A stretch of 64,000 nt of DNA from Portunus trituberculatus. Its lineage: Eukaryota > Arthropoda > Malacostraca > Decapoda > Portunidae. The notes under the pieces were generated by a model that saw only the letters and a program-made list of their open reading frames with translations, did no database searches and was not told the origin of the DNA. The DNA is taken from contig NC_059296.1 in the NCBI RefSeq assembly GCF_017591435.1, forward strand, positions 11,716,938-11,780,937. The letters are read 5' to 3'. How positions within the stretch are numbered: position 1 is the first letter of the stretch; each line of letters starts with the position of its first letter. Both the position numbers and the translations under genes were made by a program. Of this stretch, positions 43,781 to 55,217 are shown one piece after another.

Positions 43781-45046
43781 TGCTAGTTGAGGTGGATGAG
43801 AAGGGAGAAAAGGTAAATTCTCTCCCATCACGTGAAATGGAGAAGGTGATGGGCGCCACTCAGCCTCCCTCCTGGACACTGGGACATACAAAGGCTCTAA
43901 GGGGACGTGGACAAATGCCTCAGCGTGAACGATGGAGTGAGTAAGGGTTGAGGTGTCTCCTCTACGCATACCATCTCCTCCTACTCCTCCTCCTCCTCTT
44001 CCCCAGAACGGCCTAATATAGCAAGCCTGAATATTTGCTTTTACTGGCGCACGTCTTTTTTTCCTCTTCCTCCCTTTATGCGTTATTTACAGCCTCTCCT
44101 CCTTGTGGTGACTTTAATGGTTTTATTTTTCTCAATGTTTTTCTTCTACTGGTCGCGCCTTGAGTGTGTTGGGGTTCAGGATGAGTAAAGGCGGCAACGT
44201 GTTTAGCGGTTCCTTTCCCCGTGATTCTCCCTCCTTTCCTATCTTCCTCCGCCTCCTTTTTAGTTTCTTTCTCTTCCCCTCCTCGTCCCCAGCCCTCCTT
44301 CCCCGCCAGGCCCAGACGCAGGCTCCTCGTCAGGATGATGAATGGCGGGGACAGGACAGAGGAGCAGTTTCAGTGACTCTGACCTGGTCGTCTGTGCCTT
44401 GCTCCTCTTGTCCCTTTTAACCTCACCCCTCTCCTGCCCTCTTCCTCTCCTTGGCCCTCTCCTTTACTCGGTCCTCCTGCCTCCTCTTCTTGTCTCTCTT
44501 ACTCCCTCTCACTTCTTTCCTCTCTGCCTACACTTCTATAAGTTTCTTCTCTTTGATTATTCTCCTTCCTCTTGTCTCCTCTTCTCGTTTCATTTTCTCT
44601 GTTTCTCTCACTACTTTCCTCTTCTTTTTTCGTTTTCCCAATTTTTCTCACTCCTTTCCTCGCTGCTTCCTTTCCTCGATTACTTTCCTTCCTCCTCTCC
44701 CTTTTTACAGTTTCTCTCTTTCTCTCACTCTTGTCCTCACTGCTGTCTTTCCTCCTTCTCGATCCCTCCCCCTCCTTCCTGCATGTATTGGTGATCGCTT
44801 TGCCAGCCTCACTCACCACCTCTCTCGGGTCTTGTATTACTTGTACACAGCCTCTGAGATCCCCCGAGACCACTCCATCACGGGGGTCAAGGAAAGGTTG
44901 TCTGCCTCGCCTGCTGCCCGTCACTAGCGTCCCTGCGGGCGAGACGCTGCGCTGCCCCTTTTTTTCTATTGCCTTACGTAATGCACTTCTCTTGTGTTTC
45001 CAATGTGTGATGGCTGTAACTGATGCTGCCCCCCAGAGAGTGATTA

Positions 45047-45049
<3 letters not shown>
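43781..45049. other. non-coding DNA, CCT/CTT-rich
   Basis: Pyrimidine-rich from 43970 to 44790, giving long Ser/Phe/Leu frames on the plus strand that are compositional. Unique DNA at 44800-45049. No gene recognised. Confidence 0.55.

Positions 45050-45081
<32 letters not shown>
45050..45081. repeat. (CT)n microsatellite
   Basis: 16 units. Confidence 0.97.
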
Positions 45082-45085
<4 letters not shown>

Positions 45086-46720
45086 AACAAATTATTATTA
45101 GATATTCATTCTACGATTGCTCTCCTCACTACTTTTTGTTATATCTACACACTTTTTTTAAGGTTCCCACAAATTTACAAACACGACTAGTATGTTTTCC
45201 GTTCCCTCGTCTCCACCACCAATCATTCTGACCCCGATGCTGCGACGACAGGAAAGTATAAATCAATCAACCAATTAGCACCACCTACATCTTGCAACAC
45301 AGAAACATGAACACACACCACTGACATCCTTCCTCACCCCCTCACCCTTTCACCCAGTCGCCCTAACACCCTTTTCACTAACATTCCAAACTTGACGCTC
45401 ATACCTTTACATCTGCAGTTTTTCAGCCGTGACACGTGATTTCATGATGTTGTTTAGGGCGTTATTTTTTGGGGGAGGGTATGTTTGTAGAAAGTCTTAA
45501 TTCACGTTACGCGTCTTAAGTTAATTGTAGTATAGTGATTAATGTTCCGTCTAGACTCGACCCCTTTCCCTGCTTTTTTGTTTTCCTCTCTATTTGTAAT
45601 TGTTTAAAAGCTTCTTAGAGATTTTATTTTTGTAGTCATATGTTTTGATACTTTTATAGGTGAAAATACATAAGATTAACATACTAGTCGCCTTTTTCTC
45701 TCACTTTGTTTCTCTTTTTATATGTTTGTCCATGAAAACACTTCATACAAAGATCTCATTGCTAACGAAAGAACACTGTACCAATAAAATATTTAAATAA
45801 ACTAATCAGTCTGTCAATCATTCCATTAATCAAACAACAAATCAATTCCTTTCCCTAATCACACCTTCACTGACATAACCATACCTCGTTCCGAAGATCC
45901 ACAGGTGAGCCGCGTCATTGTGTTACTCCGCCAGGTAATACAGCTTAGATCAGGCAAATATCTGAAGGTCCTGTAACCTAAGAAATCAAAAGAGGATCAA
46001 ATATCGTTCCTTTAGGCCCATAGACTACGCTAGATGACCTTAATGTAGTGAAAAGGTAAGGATGAGAAGTAATGGAAATTACTCTGCCTCCTAGTCTTCT
46101 CCCTTCTCCTCCTTCTGGTTACCTGCCTCGCCCTGATAACATCACCTACGTCTGTCGGTCTGGTTTGCCTTACTCTCGTCCACAACCCGAGATTACACTG
46201 TGGTTTCGTATCTCATATTTCGAATCTTCTCTCCGTTTTTCTTTCCACGTTTAGCATCTCACGTTCGCCACACCGCGGTTTACATAAGCTCATTCTTAAC
46301 GAGTGACTGGAATGTTAAAAAAAAAAAAAAAGCGGAATAATGATAATGATAAATGAACAAAAACTCGCTTACATGAGCTGTCAGCAGCACCATATTTACT
46401 TGTAATGAGACGACGTCCTCCCACCTCACACGGGCCAGCGTATTTAAGGGTCTTCAAAATGCAAATAATTCTCCATTTCGGACAAGAGGCGTCAACACGA
46501 GCGCCAGTTCCTCTTACCAAACTTGGCTTTCAGGATGCGAGTTGGCAGATTAGTGTTCGAAGTTTCGGTGTTAATCAGAGTTTCATCAGCTGGGCGCGAT
46601 GCTGAAGACATATTTACAGCAGCAATACTCCCCTCGTAAAGAAGAAGATATACAAGACCCACTCGAGACCGTGTAAGGAGCGAGAAAGAGAGGAAAAGAG
46701 ACGAGAAGCGGTACAGCCCC
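45082..46720. other. unique AT-rich non-coding DNA
   Basis: No array except A15 at 46317-46331. No gene recognised; frames of 60-99 codons (46072-46254, 46296-46520, 46492-46791) match nothing I know. Confidence 0.5.
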
Positions 46721-46890
46721 GTATTTTCAAACTTTTGACTCGCATAAACACTATTTTCAAAGGCCACAAAAGCGATTACTCGTGTTCTCAAGGGTGTTTT
46801 TCCTATTGATGGTGCTGAATACTTGTTAACGTATCACTAGAATCATAAAAACATCCTTGAAAAGTCCAATAAATTTCACTAGAGCCGGCT
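46721..46890 (-). mobile_element. copy 5 of ~190-bp inverted-end repeat family
   Basis: On the plus strand it begins GTATTTTCAAACTTTTGACT. Reverse-complemented it aligns with copy 1 through GCTCTAGTG(A/G)A..TTA(T/C)TGGA, TGTTTTTATGATTCTAGTGA and CACCCTTGAGAACACGAGTA. Its distal end seems truncated near 46890. Confidence 0.6.
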
Positions 46891-47020
46891 GTAAAGGAGA
46901 TCGGACGGTCGCGGAGCAGGAAGGGAAGCCGGTAGTCAAAACGTATCTATAAACAAACGTAAAGCGATGCAATGTGTCAGGGGAGCTACCACGGGGAGGG
47001 TACGTGGGATGGTGATGGCT

Positions 47021-47022
<2 letters not shown>

Positions 47023-47070
<48 letters not shown>
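47023..47070. repeat. (GT)n microsatellite
   Basis: 24 units. Confidence 0.98.
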
Positions 47071-47072
<2 letters not shown>

Positions 47073-47291
47073 CTGTCTAACGGGAGCCCATAAATCTCAC
47101 TATTTACACTACGACTTAGGAAATTAGTCAGTCAGTCCACACCACGACACGCGAAGTTGAGAGACGAGACGAGGCTGACAAAACAAAAATAGATAAAAAT
47201 AAAGATAAAAATAAAAAGCAATACATAAAAACGAGACATCCTCCATCTCTCTTGACAGGAGGACCAAGAGTGGAACTTGTCAAATATTAAT

Positions 47292-47292
<1 letters not shown>

Positions 47293-47329
<37 letters not shown>
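47293..47329. repeat. (TC)n microsatellite
   Basis: 18 units, ending directly in CAG, so it looks like a polypyrimidine tract and acceptor. Confidence 0.97.
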
Positions 47330-47331
<2 letters not shown>

Positions 47332-47481
47332 GGGGTACTCATTGCCCTCGTCAGCGCGACACGCAAGCGACACCTGATCCCGAAGCAACAAATGAGGTTT
47401 TCCATTAGTACATGGAGCCTTGTTCGCTTCCTCCGCCGAAGAGAAAGTGTTAAAAGTTTGCTGAAGACGTTGAGTGCATAG
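47332..47481 (+). other. candidate terminal exon, 49 codons, unrecognised
   Basis: Right after (TC)n-CAG, an open frame of 49 non-repetitive, basic codons runs to TAG at 47479-47481 (contains LIALVSATRKRHLIPKQQMR and LRRRESVKSLLKTLSA). No family match known to me, no upstream exon identified. Could be a 3' coding exon or chance. Confidence 0.15.
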
Positions 47482-48184
47482 GAGGAGGAGTGGAGTGCGA
47501 GAGGGTTATGGAGGAAAGATGAGATCGCACGAAAGATAAGTTAGAATAAAAGTGAGGGAAAAGGAATATGTGAAAGGGAAGGAAAACAGAATGAAAAGTG
47601 AAAAAGGAAGAGGAACGTGCAGGAAGGAAAGAAGTTTGAAAAGAGAAAAAGGGAAGGAACAAAAAGTATGCGTGAGAAAGTGAGATGAAAGGAAAGAGGA
47701 GAATTTATACGAAGAAGGAGGTAAAGACAGATGCATACACGAGAAAGAGAATAGAAAAGAGGATAAAGGAACCAACCAATACAAAAGTTAGTAAGAGGAA
47801 AGATGATAAACGCATAGAAACCAAGATTTATATGAGAAGCAAGAGAAAAAAGAAAACATGAATGAGAGAACAGGGAGAACACATATTAAAAGATAAAGAA
47901 GAAATAGAATAGTTACGGAAAAAAAAGTGGCAAAAACTGGAAACGTCACACACACTCAAACCAGCACAGCATTTCTCTCGAGACGCAAAGACAGGACCAA
48001 GTGAACAAGGACTTCTCGAATGGACTCAAAAGCTACTGGGTGCGTGAGGAATCCTATCGCAGAATCCTATGACATCCCACGTCCAGAGCACAGCCTCACC
48101 ACACTTCCACGTCCAGCAGGTTCCCCACTTCACCCACTTCCCCACAGCCCACCAGCGATTAGATAAGCACTCATGAATATTTAA
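47482..48184. other. polypurine tract then unique DNA
   Basis: 47482-47930 is strongly A/G-rich (Ser/Phe/Leu artefacts on the minus strand). 47930-48184 is unique. No gene recognised. Confidence 0.55.
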
Positions 48185-49000
48185 CCAGAAAGGAAAGTTG
48201 CACGAGATTCATGATACTGTTTGATTTGAGTCGAGTTCAGAATAGTTGAGTTGCTGGTTATATTCGTGCGTGCCTTCTAACCTAACCTAACTAAACCTAA
48301 CCTAACCTAGTCTAGCCTAATCTAACCTGACTCAGAAAGGAAAGTTTGTAAGAGATTCATAATACTGTTTGATTTGAGTGGAGTTCAGAAGAGCTGCTGG
48401 TTATACTCGTGCGTGCCTTCTAACTTCACCTAACCTAACCTAAGCTAAGCTAAGTTAACTTAATTCAGGATGGAAAGTTGTACGATTAGTTTGAGACAAA
48501 TTGGGAGAAGTTGTTAGTTGTACGTGCTTGTGATCGCCACCAGACCTAACCTAAATCAACTTACCCTATTCCAGTGGTTCCCAATCTTGTAGTGGTACAC
48601 GAAGGCCTTCCAGGTGGTACATCAGCGCTTTCGGGATCATATGCGATTTAATTCATTTCTCAGAAAAAAAAAAGTTTATCGCCATACACAAGATAATCTG
48701 GCATCGATCAGCTGGTGAAGAAGAAACAGATGCATTAAATTAAGCTATGTTCCTTGTTCTTAGCACAACTGTGTATTCTATTTGTGAATAAATTGATATT
48801 CGCTGGAATTGAGTTTTCTGTAAGCAGATGGTACGCAAGGACTGTACGGTACTTCCAAATGGTACTCGCTCAAGAAAAAATTTGGGAACCACTAGTCTAA
48901 CCCAGAAAGTAGTTATACAAGATTCATGATACGGTCTGATTTGAGACGAGTTGGGAAGATTTGCCGGCTATAATTGTGCTTCCTTCCAGACCCCATGCAC
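48185..49000. repeat. ~115-147 bp tandem repeat with CCTAA blocks, 4 copies
   Basis: Units start with AGAAAGGAAAGTTG or a variant at 48187, 48334, 48467 and 48904, continue with AGATTCATGATACTGTTTGA and end with GTGCGTGCCTTCTAACCTAA-type DNA. Copies 1-3 carry CCTAA/CCTAAC runs (telomere-like). A 323-bp MITE separates copies 3 and 4; removing it restores a 114-bp spacing. Confidence 0.85.
48572..48894 (+). mobile_element. hAT-type MITE inside the tandem repeat
   Basis: Left end CAGTGGTTCCCAATCTT, right end AATTTGGGAACCACTA: near-perfect inverted termini of the hAT type. The 8-bp flanks are CCCTATTC and GTCTAACC, agreeing at only four positions, but the right flank fits the NTCTANNN preference known for hAT insertions. 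323 bp, AT-rich, no transposase frame, so non-autonomous. Confidence 0.8.
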
Positions 49001-49793
49001 GAGTACTCTTCACTGTACCTTCCACCTGACCAGATTTCCCTCATAAAGATTCTTGCGTAAAAAAAAAGTAAAAAAAAAAAAGAAAGATACAAAAGAAAGT
49101 AAAAAAAAAAAATAACACTCAAAATTATTCGTGTGGTGATAGATACTGAAACCAGTTCTAATACAACTCTGCTTTCCTGTCGTTCATTGTTTGGGCATAG
49201 TAAGTTTTCTGAATATTCTAACTTTTTTTTAATGTTTGGACTTTTCCTTCTCTCCTTTCAGATTGCTTTAACATTGTGATTGCTATTCGGTACATCGCTT
49301 CTTCTTTACTGATCACTCTGAAACATCTTTACTTGTTCTATAGCCGCCTCCAATCTTTACACTGGGTAGAAATTGCAAAACCTCTTACCTTCAAATATTC
49401 AATCCTTTACTTCTAGTGCTGTTAATTGCTTCGTATCGCAGTGAAAGACAACATATAATACTGTAGTATAAACTTAATACATCGATAGAAAAAACACACA
49501 AGGAGAACATTTCTGAGGACACTTTACATGTAGAAACTTGTAACAAACGGAAAAAAGTACAATTTCTGACCATATCTCATAGTCTGGACCAAGCACGGCT
49601 CCACTCACTCCACACAATTCATCCCTCGTCGTACACATCGAGGTGACCACGTTTAATTAATCAGTTACCTGGCTATTCATGGTTCCCGAGATGCAAATGA
49701 GTTTCTCTAATTGCCAAGCTGTACGGGGCGTCTCCTTAGGTACGGTTATCAAGCCCCGCCGAGGAATGATGTACTCTTCTGGGGGTAATCGGT
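49001..49793. other. unique AT-rich DNA
   Basis: Poly(A)-rich words at 49058-49110. No gene recognised. Confidence 0.5.
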
Positions 49794-50492
49794 TCTCCTA
49801 CTAATTGCAAACCTTTATGATATTCTTATTATCAAGCTTTAGGTCGTGTAGTGTTAGAAATAAACGTATGTAACTGAAAAAATTACTTAGAAAAAAAAAC
49901 TATAGGAATAAATTTTCTAACGTGTAATGAACAGGATGAGTAATTTTCCCTCTACAATCTACGCTCATCCTTTCTCATGTGTATGCGAGCTTCACCACAC
50001 TGCGTCATCTCATTATTCATCCTCTCACGTCCTTATTTTTCTTTCCTTTTTTTTGCCCTGTGCTCACTCTGCCTCTAAATGCGCTGCCTTTCTACCCCAA
50101 GGTACCACACACGCCAGGTCCGTCACCAGATTTATATAAAGTAAAGATTCTCCTACTAATTGTAAAGCTAAACAATACTCTTTACAATCAAGCTTTAGTG
50201 TTAAGAATAGATGTTATGCACCTGAAAAAAATTACTTAAGAACAGTAAAAAGCATGAATGAATAAAAAACAGGATGAAAAATTTTCCTTATACACTGTAC
50301 ACTCCTCTTTTTCTTATGTGAATGTGAGGGGCACCACACTGCGTCATCTCCTCATTACTTATCTTCTCAGAGTCTCATTTTCCTTTCCTGTTTGCTGCCC
50401 TGTGCTGTCCCTGCCTCTAAATGTATCCTGACGCACCCTTTCCGCTCCGAGGCGTCACACACGGGAGGTCCCTTGCCAGATTTACATACGTT
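49794..50492. repeat. ~355-bp tandem duplication, 2 copies
   Basis: Copies start at TCTCCTACTAATTG (49794 and 50149). Shared segments include ATCAAGCTTTAG, CACCACACTGCGTCATCTC, CTGCCTCTAAATG and CCAGATTTA. A weak third head may begin near 50562. Open frames of 70-88 codons fall in both copies but are not conserved between them. Confidence 0.85.
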
Positions 50493-51284
50493 ATCCTGTT
50501 ACACCCAACATTCAAAAATCTCACCACCGGAATTCTGTCTGAAGCTCATTTATTTCCCACTCGTTCCTCTCATGAATTGCCAAACATCTTTATACGAAAG
50601 ACTAGCTATATATGTTTCTGAAGGAGCAATAAGTCATATAGTATTTGCAAAGGAGTAAAGTTGTTAACCAAAGTGACGTGCTAAAGAAAGAAAAAAAACT
50701 TAAGGCATAAACTTCACAAAAGACAAATTTACGGGGCTTTAACTCACGTCTCTACAAAGGTGTAAGGTTACTAACTAAACAAAAAAAAGAAGAACGTAGC
50801 ACATAAATCACTCATTCCTCCCTTGGATCACAAATGTACGTAACGAGGCACCGCAAACACACATTCCTCACTCCAAGTCACTCCTTTCATTAGTTTCTAG
50901 ATATCTACTCTTCCTGTGCATTCCCAAGTACAGTGCAACACCTAGATGTGCCTTTCCTTGTCTCTTGATAGCGACACACCGGCACCGGATGACACTTGGC
51001 ACGCGCGCTACACTCAGTCTGCCGGCTAGGAAGAGTGACAGGTGAGGGTGACGGGGTGACGGGGCGACCACGAGCCATCTCCTGGCGCTCAGCTGATCCT
51101 CGTCCGGGCGGTGAAGGAATGCATAAAGTGAGATGAAAGGAGGACCGGAGGGAGGCAGGAAGGGGAGGGTAGGAGGGAGGGAGGACATGGAGACGAAGGA
51201 AGGAAGGAGAGGGATGGAAAAAAGGAGAGGCTTGGGGCTAACCAGGGAAGGAGAGACACAGAGAGAAATGGAAAAAGGAAGGAA

Positions 51285-51285
<1 letters not shown>
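50493..51285. other. unique DNA with a weak ~105-bp repeat
   Basis: GTAA(A/G)GTT.(G/C)TAAC(C/T)AAA..CATAAA appears near 50656 and 50761. A/G-rich from 51120. No gene recognised. Confidence 0.45.

Positions 51286-51340
<55 letters not shown>
51286..51340. repeat. (AG)n microsatellite
   Basis: 27 units. Confidence 0.98.
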
Positions 51341-51344
<4 letters not shown>

Positions 51345-51948
51345 CGCAAGCTAACTGGGAAAGATCAGAAATAAACTAAGAGATGAAGAGGCAGGGAAGC
51401 AATGATAGCCTGAGAAAAAGAGAAGAAATTACGAGAAGGGAAGGGTCAAGACAAGATAAACGCGCCACCCAACAGTGAGATAAGATGAAGGAAGGTAGGC
51501 ATTTAAGGTCCAAGATTACGTGTAGCCACAAGATCACCCTGAGTCGAGGAAAGTACAAGGAGAATCACGCACAGAGTTGCCGATGAGAAATGTGGAAATA
51601 AATATCGTAAACCAACACGCAAAGGGTCAAAGAAGAAAAAAATAAAAGATGATAATGAAGAAGAAGAAGAAGAAGAAGAAAAAAAAAAAAGGAGGAGGAT
51701 GATAGAAAAAAAAAAGAGAATGAAGAAGCCAAGATAGTGATGATGATGGCAAGAGGCGAAGGAGTGGGAGGAAAGGAAAGCTTGAGAGAATAGATGATAT
51801 AAAATAAGGGAGGAGAAAGAAAGGAGTGGAGGAGAAAGAGAAAGAGGAAGAAGACAGTTAGTACCACAGATTACAATCCTTTACTTTTGGGCAATAAAAG
51901 CTGCATTAAGACCAACCTTCAAGCAATTTTTTGCATCACAGCTGCTGC
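51341..51948. other. purine-rich non-coding DNA
   Basis: (GAA)n at 51655-51680 and A-runs at 51680 and 51706. No gene recognised. Confidence 0.55.

Positions 51949-51976
<28 letters not shown>
51949..51976. repeat. (CA)n microsatellite
   Basis: 14 units. Confidence 0.96.
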
Positions 51977-51979
<3 letters not shown>

Positions 51980-53457
51980 CCTTACGCACACATATCACGT
52001 CTCAAGCGATTAAAGGTAACACTAGCAGATCTCAACGTCTCTTCGCCTCCGTTCATTACTCGTTACCGAAGAGTAGGAGGAGGAGAAGAAGGAAGAAAAC
52101 AAAGGCAGAGAAGAGGGGGCTTGGATATGACCCACAAGATGCATTATCCGTCACCCTGGGTTATGGCCTCGCCCCCTCCCTCCTCACAGATCCCAGCGCC
52201 CCAAAAGCAGGCGATAGGGAATCTATCTGCGCATCAGTTATGGTAATGCAGGGTTGCCAGGGGCCGCGGGACGCCTCGACTCACGCTTATATGGCGCGGC
52301 AATGTTTGGTTAATGATGTGTTACTCCAGAGAGGATATGATTGTTATAAAAATTCGCTTCTTCGCCAGTGTTCGTCAGTGTCTCCTGTGCCCGACGGTAG
52401 CAACGGGAAGGTTCATCAGTCCCCAATTGCTGCCTCCATGTGGTGTCGCGGAGGCAGCTGCGTCAATGGCTGCAGCGCCTCCTTCATTACTGTATATTCT
52501 CATTCACACAGTGCCGCAAGGAATACACTCCATTGAATAACAGAGAAGAATAAAAGTGTTAGCAATAATAACGACGTAAAATGACTAAAAGAAGGATTAC
52601 TGCTATACCTGTCTCGGAGAATGACGTGGAAGGAGGTTCTGCCAACAATCCATGACTTGGAACCAACTGATTCCTCGTCAGTACGTCAGACCCATCACTG
52701 TTGACAATGGCCATTCCGCCGTGGAAAAGGCACTTGATTCCTGGCCCGTCCCGCTCCCTACTTGCTAAAGGCCTCGCCCATACAAGGCTTGCGGAACAAT
52801 ACAGTTAAGCACACCCCGCATAAGCGAAAGTCAACAGGCGAAAAAGTGATTAGAACTACTTCAGCACGAGACCGCCAAGGCGGCGAGGTCAGGGGCGCAC
52901 TGCCCAGGGAGGGCTGAGGGCGGGAATTATTACCATAGAAATAGCCACCAACCATCGGGATGGACCCTCCCGAGGGACCCTGCAAGTCATCACGCAGCCT
53001 TCCAGGTAGTCCTAGGTTTCACTACAACTAGGCCCAAATTTTTGAGTAGGCCTATGCTCCACTTACCTTCCAAAGATAAGCACACAGGGCGTAATGCTTG
53101 ACACAGCCATTTTTAAAGCAGTGTTATAAGGCAGGCACACATAACGCTAATGACTGGAAGTAAAGCTTCAGGTTCTCTATGTTGGGAACTCATCACCGTC
53201 CAGGAAGCAGCACCCGGGACGCGGCGCGGCGGCCAGCCAGCCCACCGCACCCGGGAGCTGCTGTCCAGACTGACTAGTGGGGAAAAAATGCTAATGGCTA
53301 TAGAGACGTAACGTAGACGAAGGGATGGTGATTTCTACCTCTAATCCAGCCAAACCAACACAGTGAAACAAAGAACTGTAATTGTGTTGAAAGCATTAGA
53401 CAATCACCTCCACACTACTCTTGAAATCCCAACACGCCTCTACTACGATGCCCTAGA

Positions 53458-53461
<4 letters not shown>
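51977..53461. other. microsatellite-free DNA with a long unassigned frame
   Basis: A plus frame stays open from 51931 to 52536. After the initial His/Thr repeat it is non-repetitive, with one Arg/Lys cluster (52071-52095), and matches no family I know. On the minus strand, GAAG|GTAAGTGG near 53066 is a donor-like site. 53200-53270 is GC-rich. No gene can be called. Confidence 0.35.

Positions 53462-53522
<61 letters not shown>
53462..53522. repeat. compound (TC)n(AC)n microsatellite
   Basis: 16 TC units run directly into about 15 CA units. Confidence 0.98.
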
Positions 53523-53527
<5 letters not shown>

Positions 53528-54450
53528 AACACTGTCGCGCCGCAGCCCATGCCAGGGTTAGAAACAACAGCTCCAGCCTATGTACGCACTAAGCTTGGTG
53601 GCGCCTAACATAATGGCAGCTAATAATGTTTTTTTTTCTTTCTCTTTTTTACGACGCGCCACGCAGCACCCGACATTCCATCGCCTCCCGGATACACGTG
53701 AGGTGAAGAGAGAAGTAGTGGACTTATTATAGACTTTTCCTTTTTATATCCTTTTCTTCATCTTACAGTACCTCCTCCTTCTCCTCCTCCTTCTCTTCTT
53801 CTTCCTCCTCCCCTTCCTCTTCCTCTTTGCTTTCCTCCTTCCGCTAGTAATCATTCCTCTCATCTCCGTCACACTAATACCGATCATTGCCAATCATCGC
53901 CACAGTTCTCATTACAGTAGATGAGTGGCATTATCACCACCATTACTTTCTTTTCCTGATCTTCTGACACTCGCACCTCATCACAGCTACCATCATCACC
54001 ACTACTACCTCTGCAAACCTCGACATTCCGTCCACCGCCACCACCATCGCAACCACCACCTGTTTCTGTCTGTCCCTCCCCAGCAAGGCCACCCACATCC
54101 TCCATCCTCCCGGTCCTCGCTGCATCGTCCCGCCAGTTCTCTCAGATAGAAGGGATGGACACATTACTCACGTGTACCCGAGGATCCCTTATCGCCCTCG
54201 CTGCCTGGACGCCTCTACCTTATCAGTGAGGAGAGAAAGAAATGTCTCTCATTTATCAAAAGGCAACGTGCAGATAACAAACCAGAGGCACTGCAGCTTC
54301 ACTATCATATATCGTGTCCTGCAGGGATGTGTTCCGTCCCTCCCGTCTTCTTTTTCTTCTTTCTTTCTTTCCCATTCCCCTTCCTCTGCGTTCTTCAGTA
54401 ACTGTGATAAATTTCAAGATTATTAACTAGAATGAGTAGAACCATACGGT
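53523..54450. other. non-coding DNA
   Basis: CTT/CCT-rich at 53765-53850, ACC/CAC-rich at 53930-54060. Nothing recognised. Confidence 0.5.
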
Positions 54451-54494
54451 GAGTGTGGGCCGAGGGTGGGTCGAGAGTGGGCGGAGGGTGGGCT
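54451..54494. repeat. 11-bp G-rich minisatellite, 4 copies
   Basis: Unit GAG(T/G/A)GTGGG(C/T)N repeated four times head to tail, with six GGG runs on the plus strand. Confidence 0.8.
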
Positions 54495-54779
54495 GCTGTA
54501 GGACGGAGGCCGAGGCACGAAGGCTTACGAACAGCACGTCTGTCCACCCTGCGTTGTTTACACATCAAACGAGAAGTGACGTCACCATTCAGAGTGTCCC
54601 GATAAGAGGCGCCTCTGACTTCCCTCCCGTCAAGGATTCCCGACCAGTAATTAATTTCATACGCAATTAGATTTTTTCCTCTACTTCATACAGTGAAACG
54701 GCGTATTGAGTGTCACCTCAAGGGAGTGTGTTGAGAGTACTGCCTGCTGCCTGACCGAGCCCTGACCTGCTGATGTCAT

Positions 54780-54781
<2 letters not shown>
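54495..54781. other. unique non-coding DNA
   Basis: Nothing recognised. Confidence 0.5.

Positions 54782-54819
<38 letters not shown>
54782..54819. repeat. (CT)n microsatellite
   Basis: 19 units, followed by TTTCAG, an acceptor-like end. Confidence 0.97.
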
Positions 54820-54822
<3 letters not shown>

Positions 54823-54971
54823 AGTTTGCTAAAGGCTTTCCCTGATGAGCGAAGAGTCACCGAGATGAGTGGTGCAAGAAAAGTCCCAGTACTATATAAG
54901 ACTTAAGCACTTTGGGAGGATAATGGATGGTGACCACGAGCCCGGTGAGTGATCCCCAAGACACTGGGTGA

Positions 54972-54974
<3 letters not shown>

Positions 54975-55041
<67 letters not shown>
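54975..55041. repeat. (AC)n microsatellite
   Basis: 33 units. Confidence 0.98.
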
Positions 55042-55043
<2 letters not shown>

Positions 55044-55185
55044 TACTTCATCTGATGCTGTGACGCTTTGTGGTTTCGTCTTCTCGGCGACACTTCCTGT
55101 GATTAACTTCTGTCTGGTTTTATTTCTGCATTTTTTTTCTATCGCATTCCAGTGGCGATTAACAACATTTCTCTTTTTTTTCCAG

Positions 55186-55217
55186 GTCCTCAGCAGCTCA
55201 GTGTGCAGCTCTGAGAG
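55186..55217 (+). other. candidate 32-nt microexon (splice signals only)
   Basis: A T-rich tract ending TTTTTCCAG (to 55185) precedes 32 nt, then AG|GTGAGTAG. Both sites fit the consensus well and no microsatellite is involved. Coding status unknown. Confidence 0.18.

Noticed and set aside
44160..45087. 150-171 codon plus-strand frames rich in Ser, Leu and Phe
   Set aside because: Pyrimidine-rich composition, no conserved motif, three overlapping frames equally open.
48278..48330. True chromosome end
   Set aside because: CCTAA words are few and imperfect, and unique DNA continues on both sides.
48185..49000. CRISPR array
   Set aside because: Degenerate units, no regular unique spacers, and arthropod-type DNA.
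54451..54494. Canonical G-quadruplex in the 11-bp repeat
   Set aside because: Has enough GGG runs, but one loop is about 8 bases; weaker than the 24374 motif, kept only as a minisatellite.
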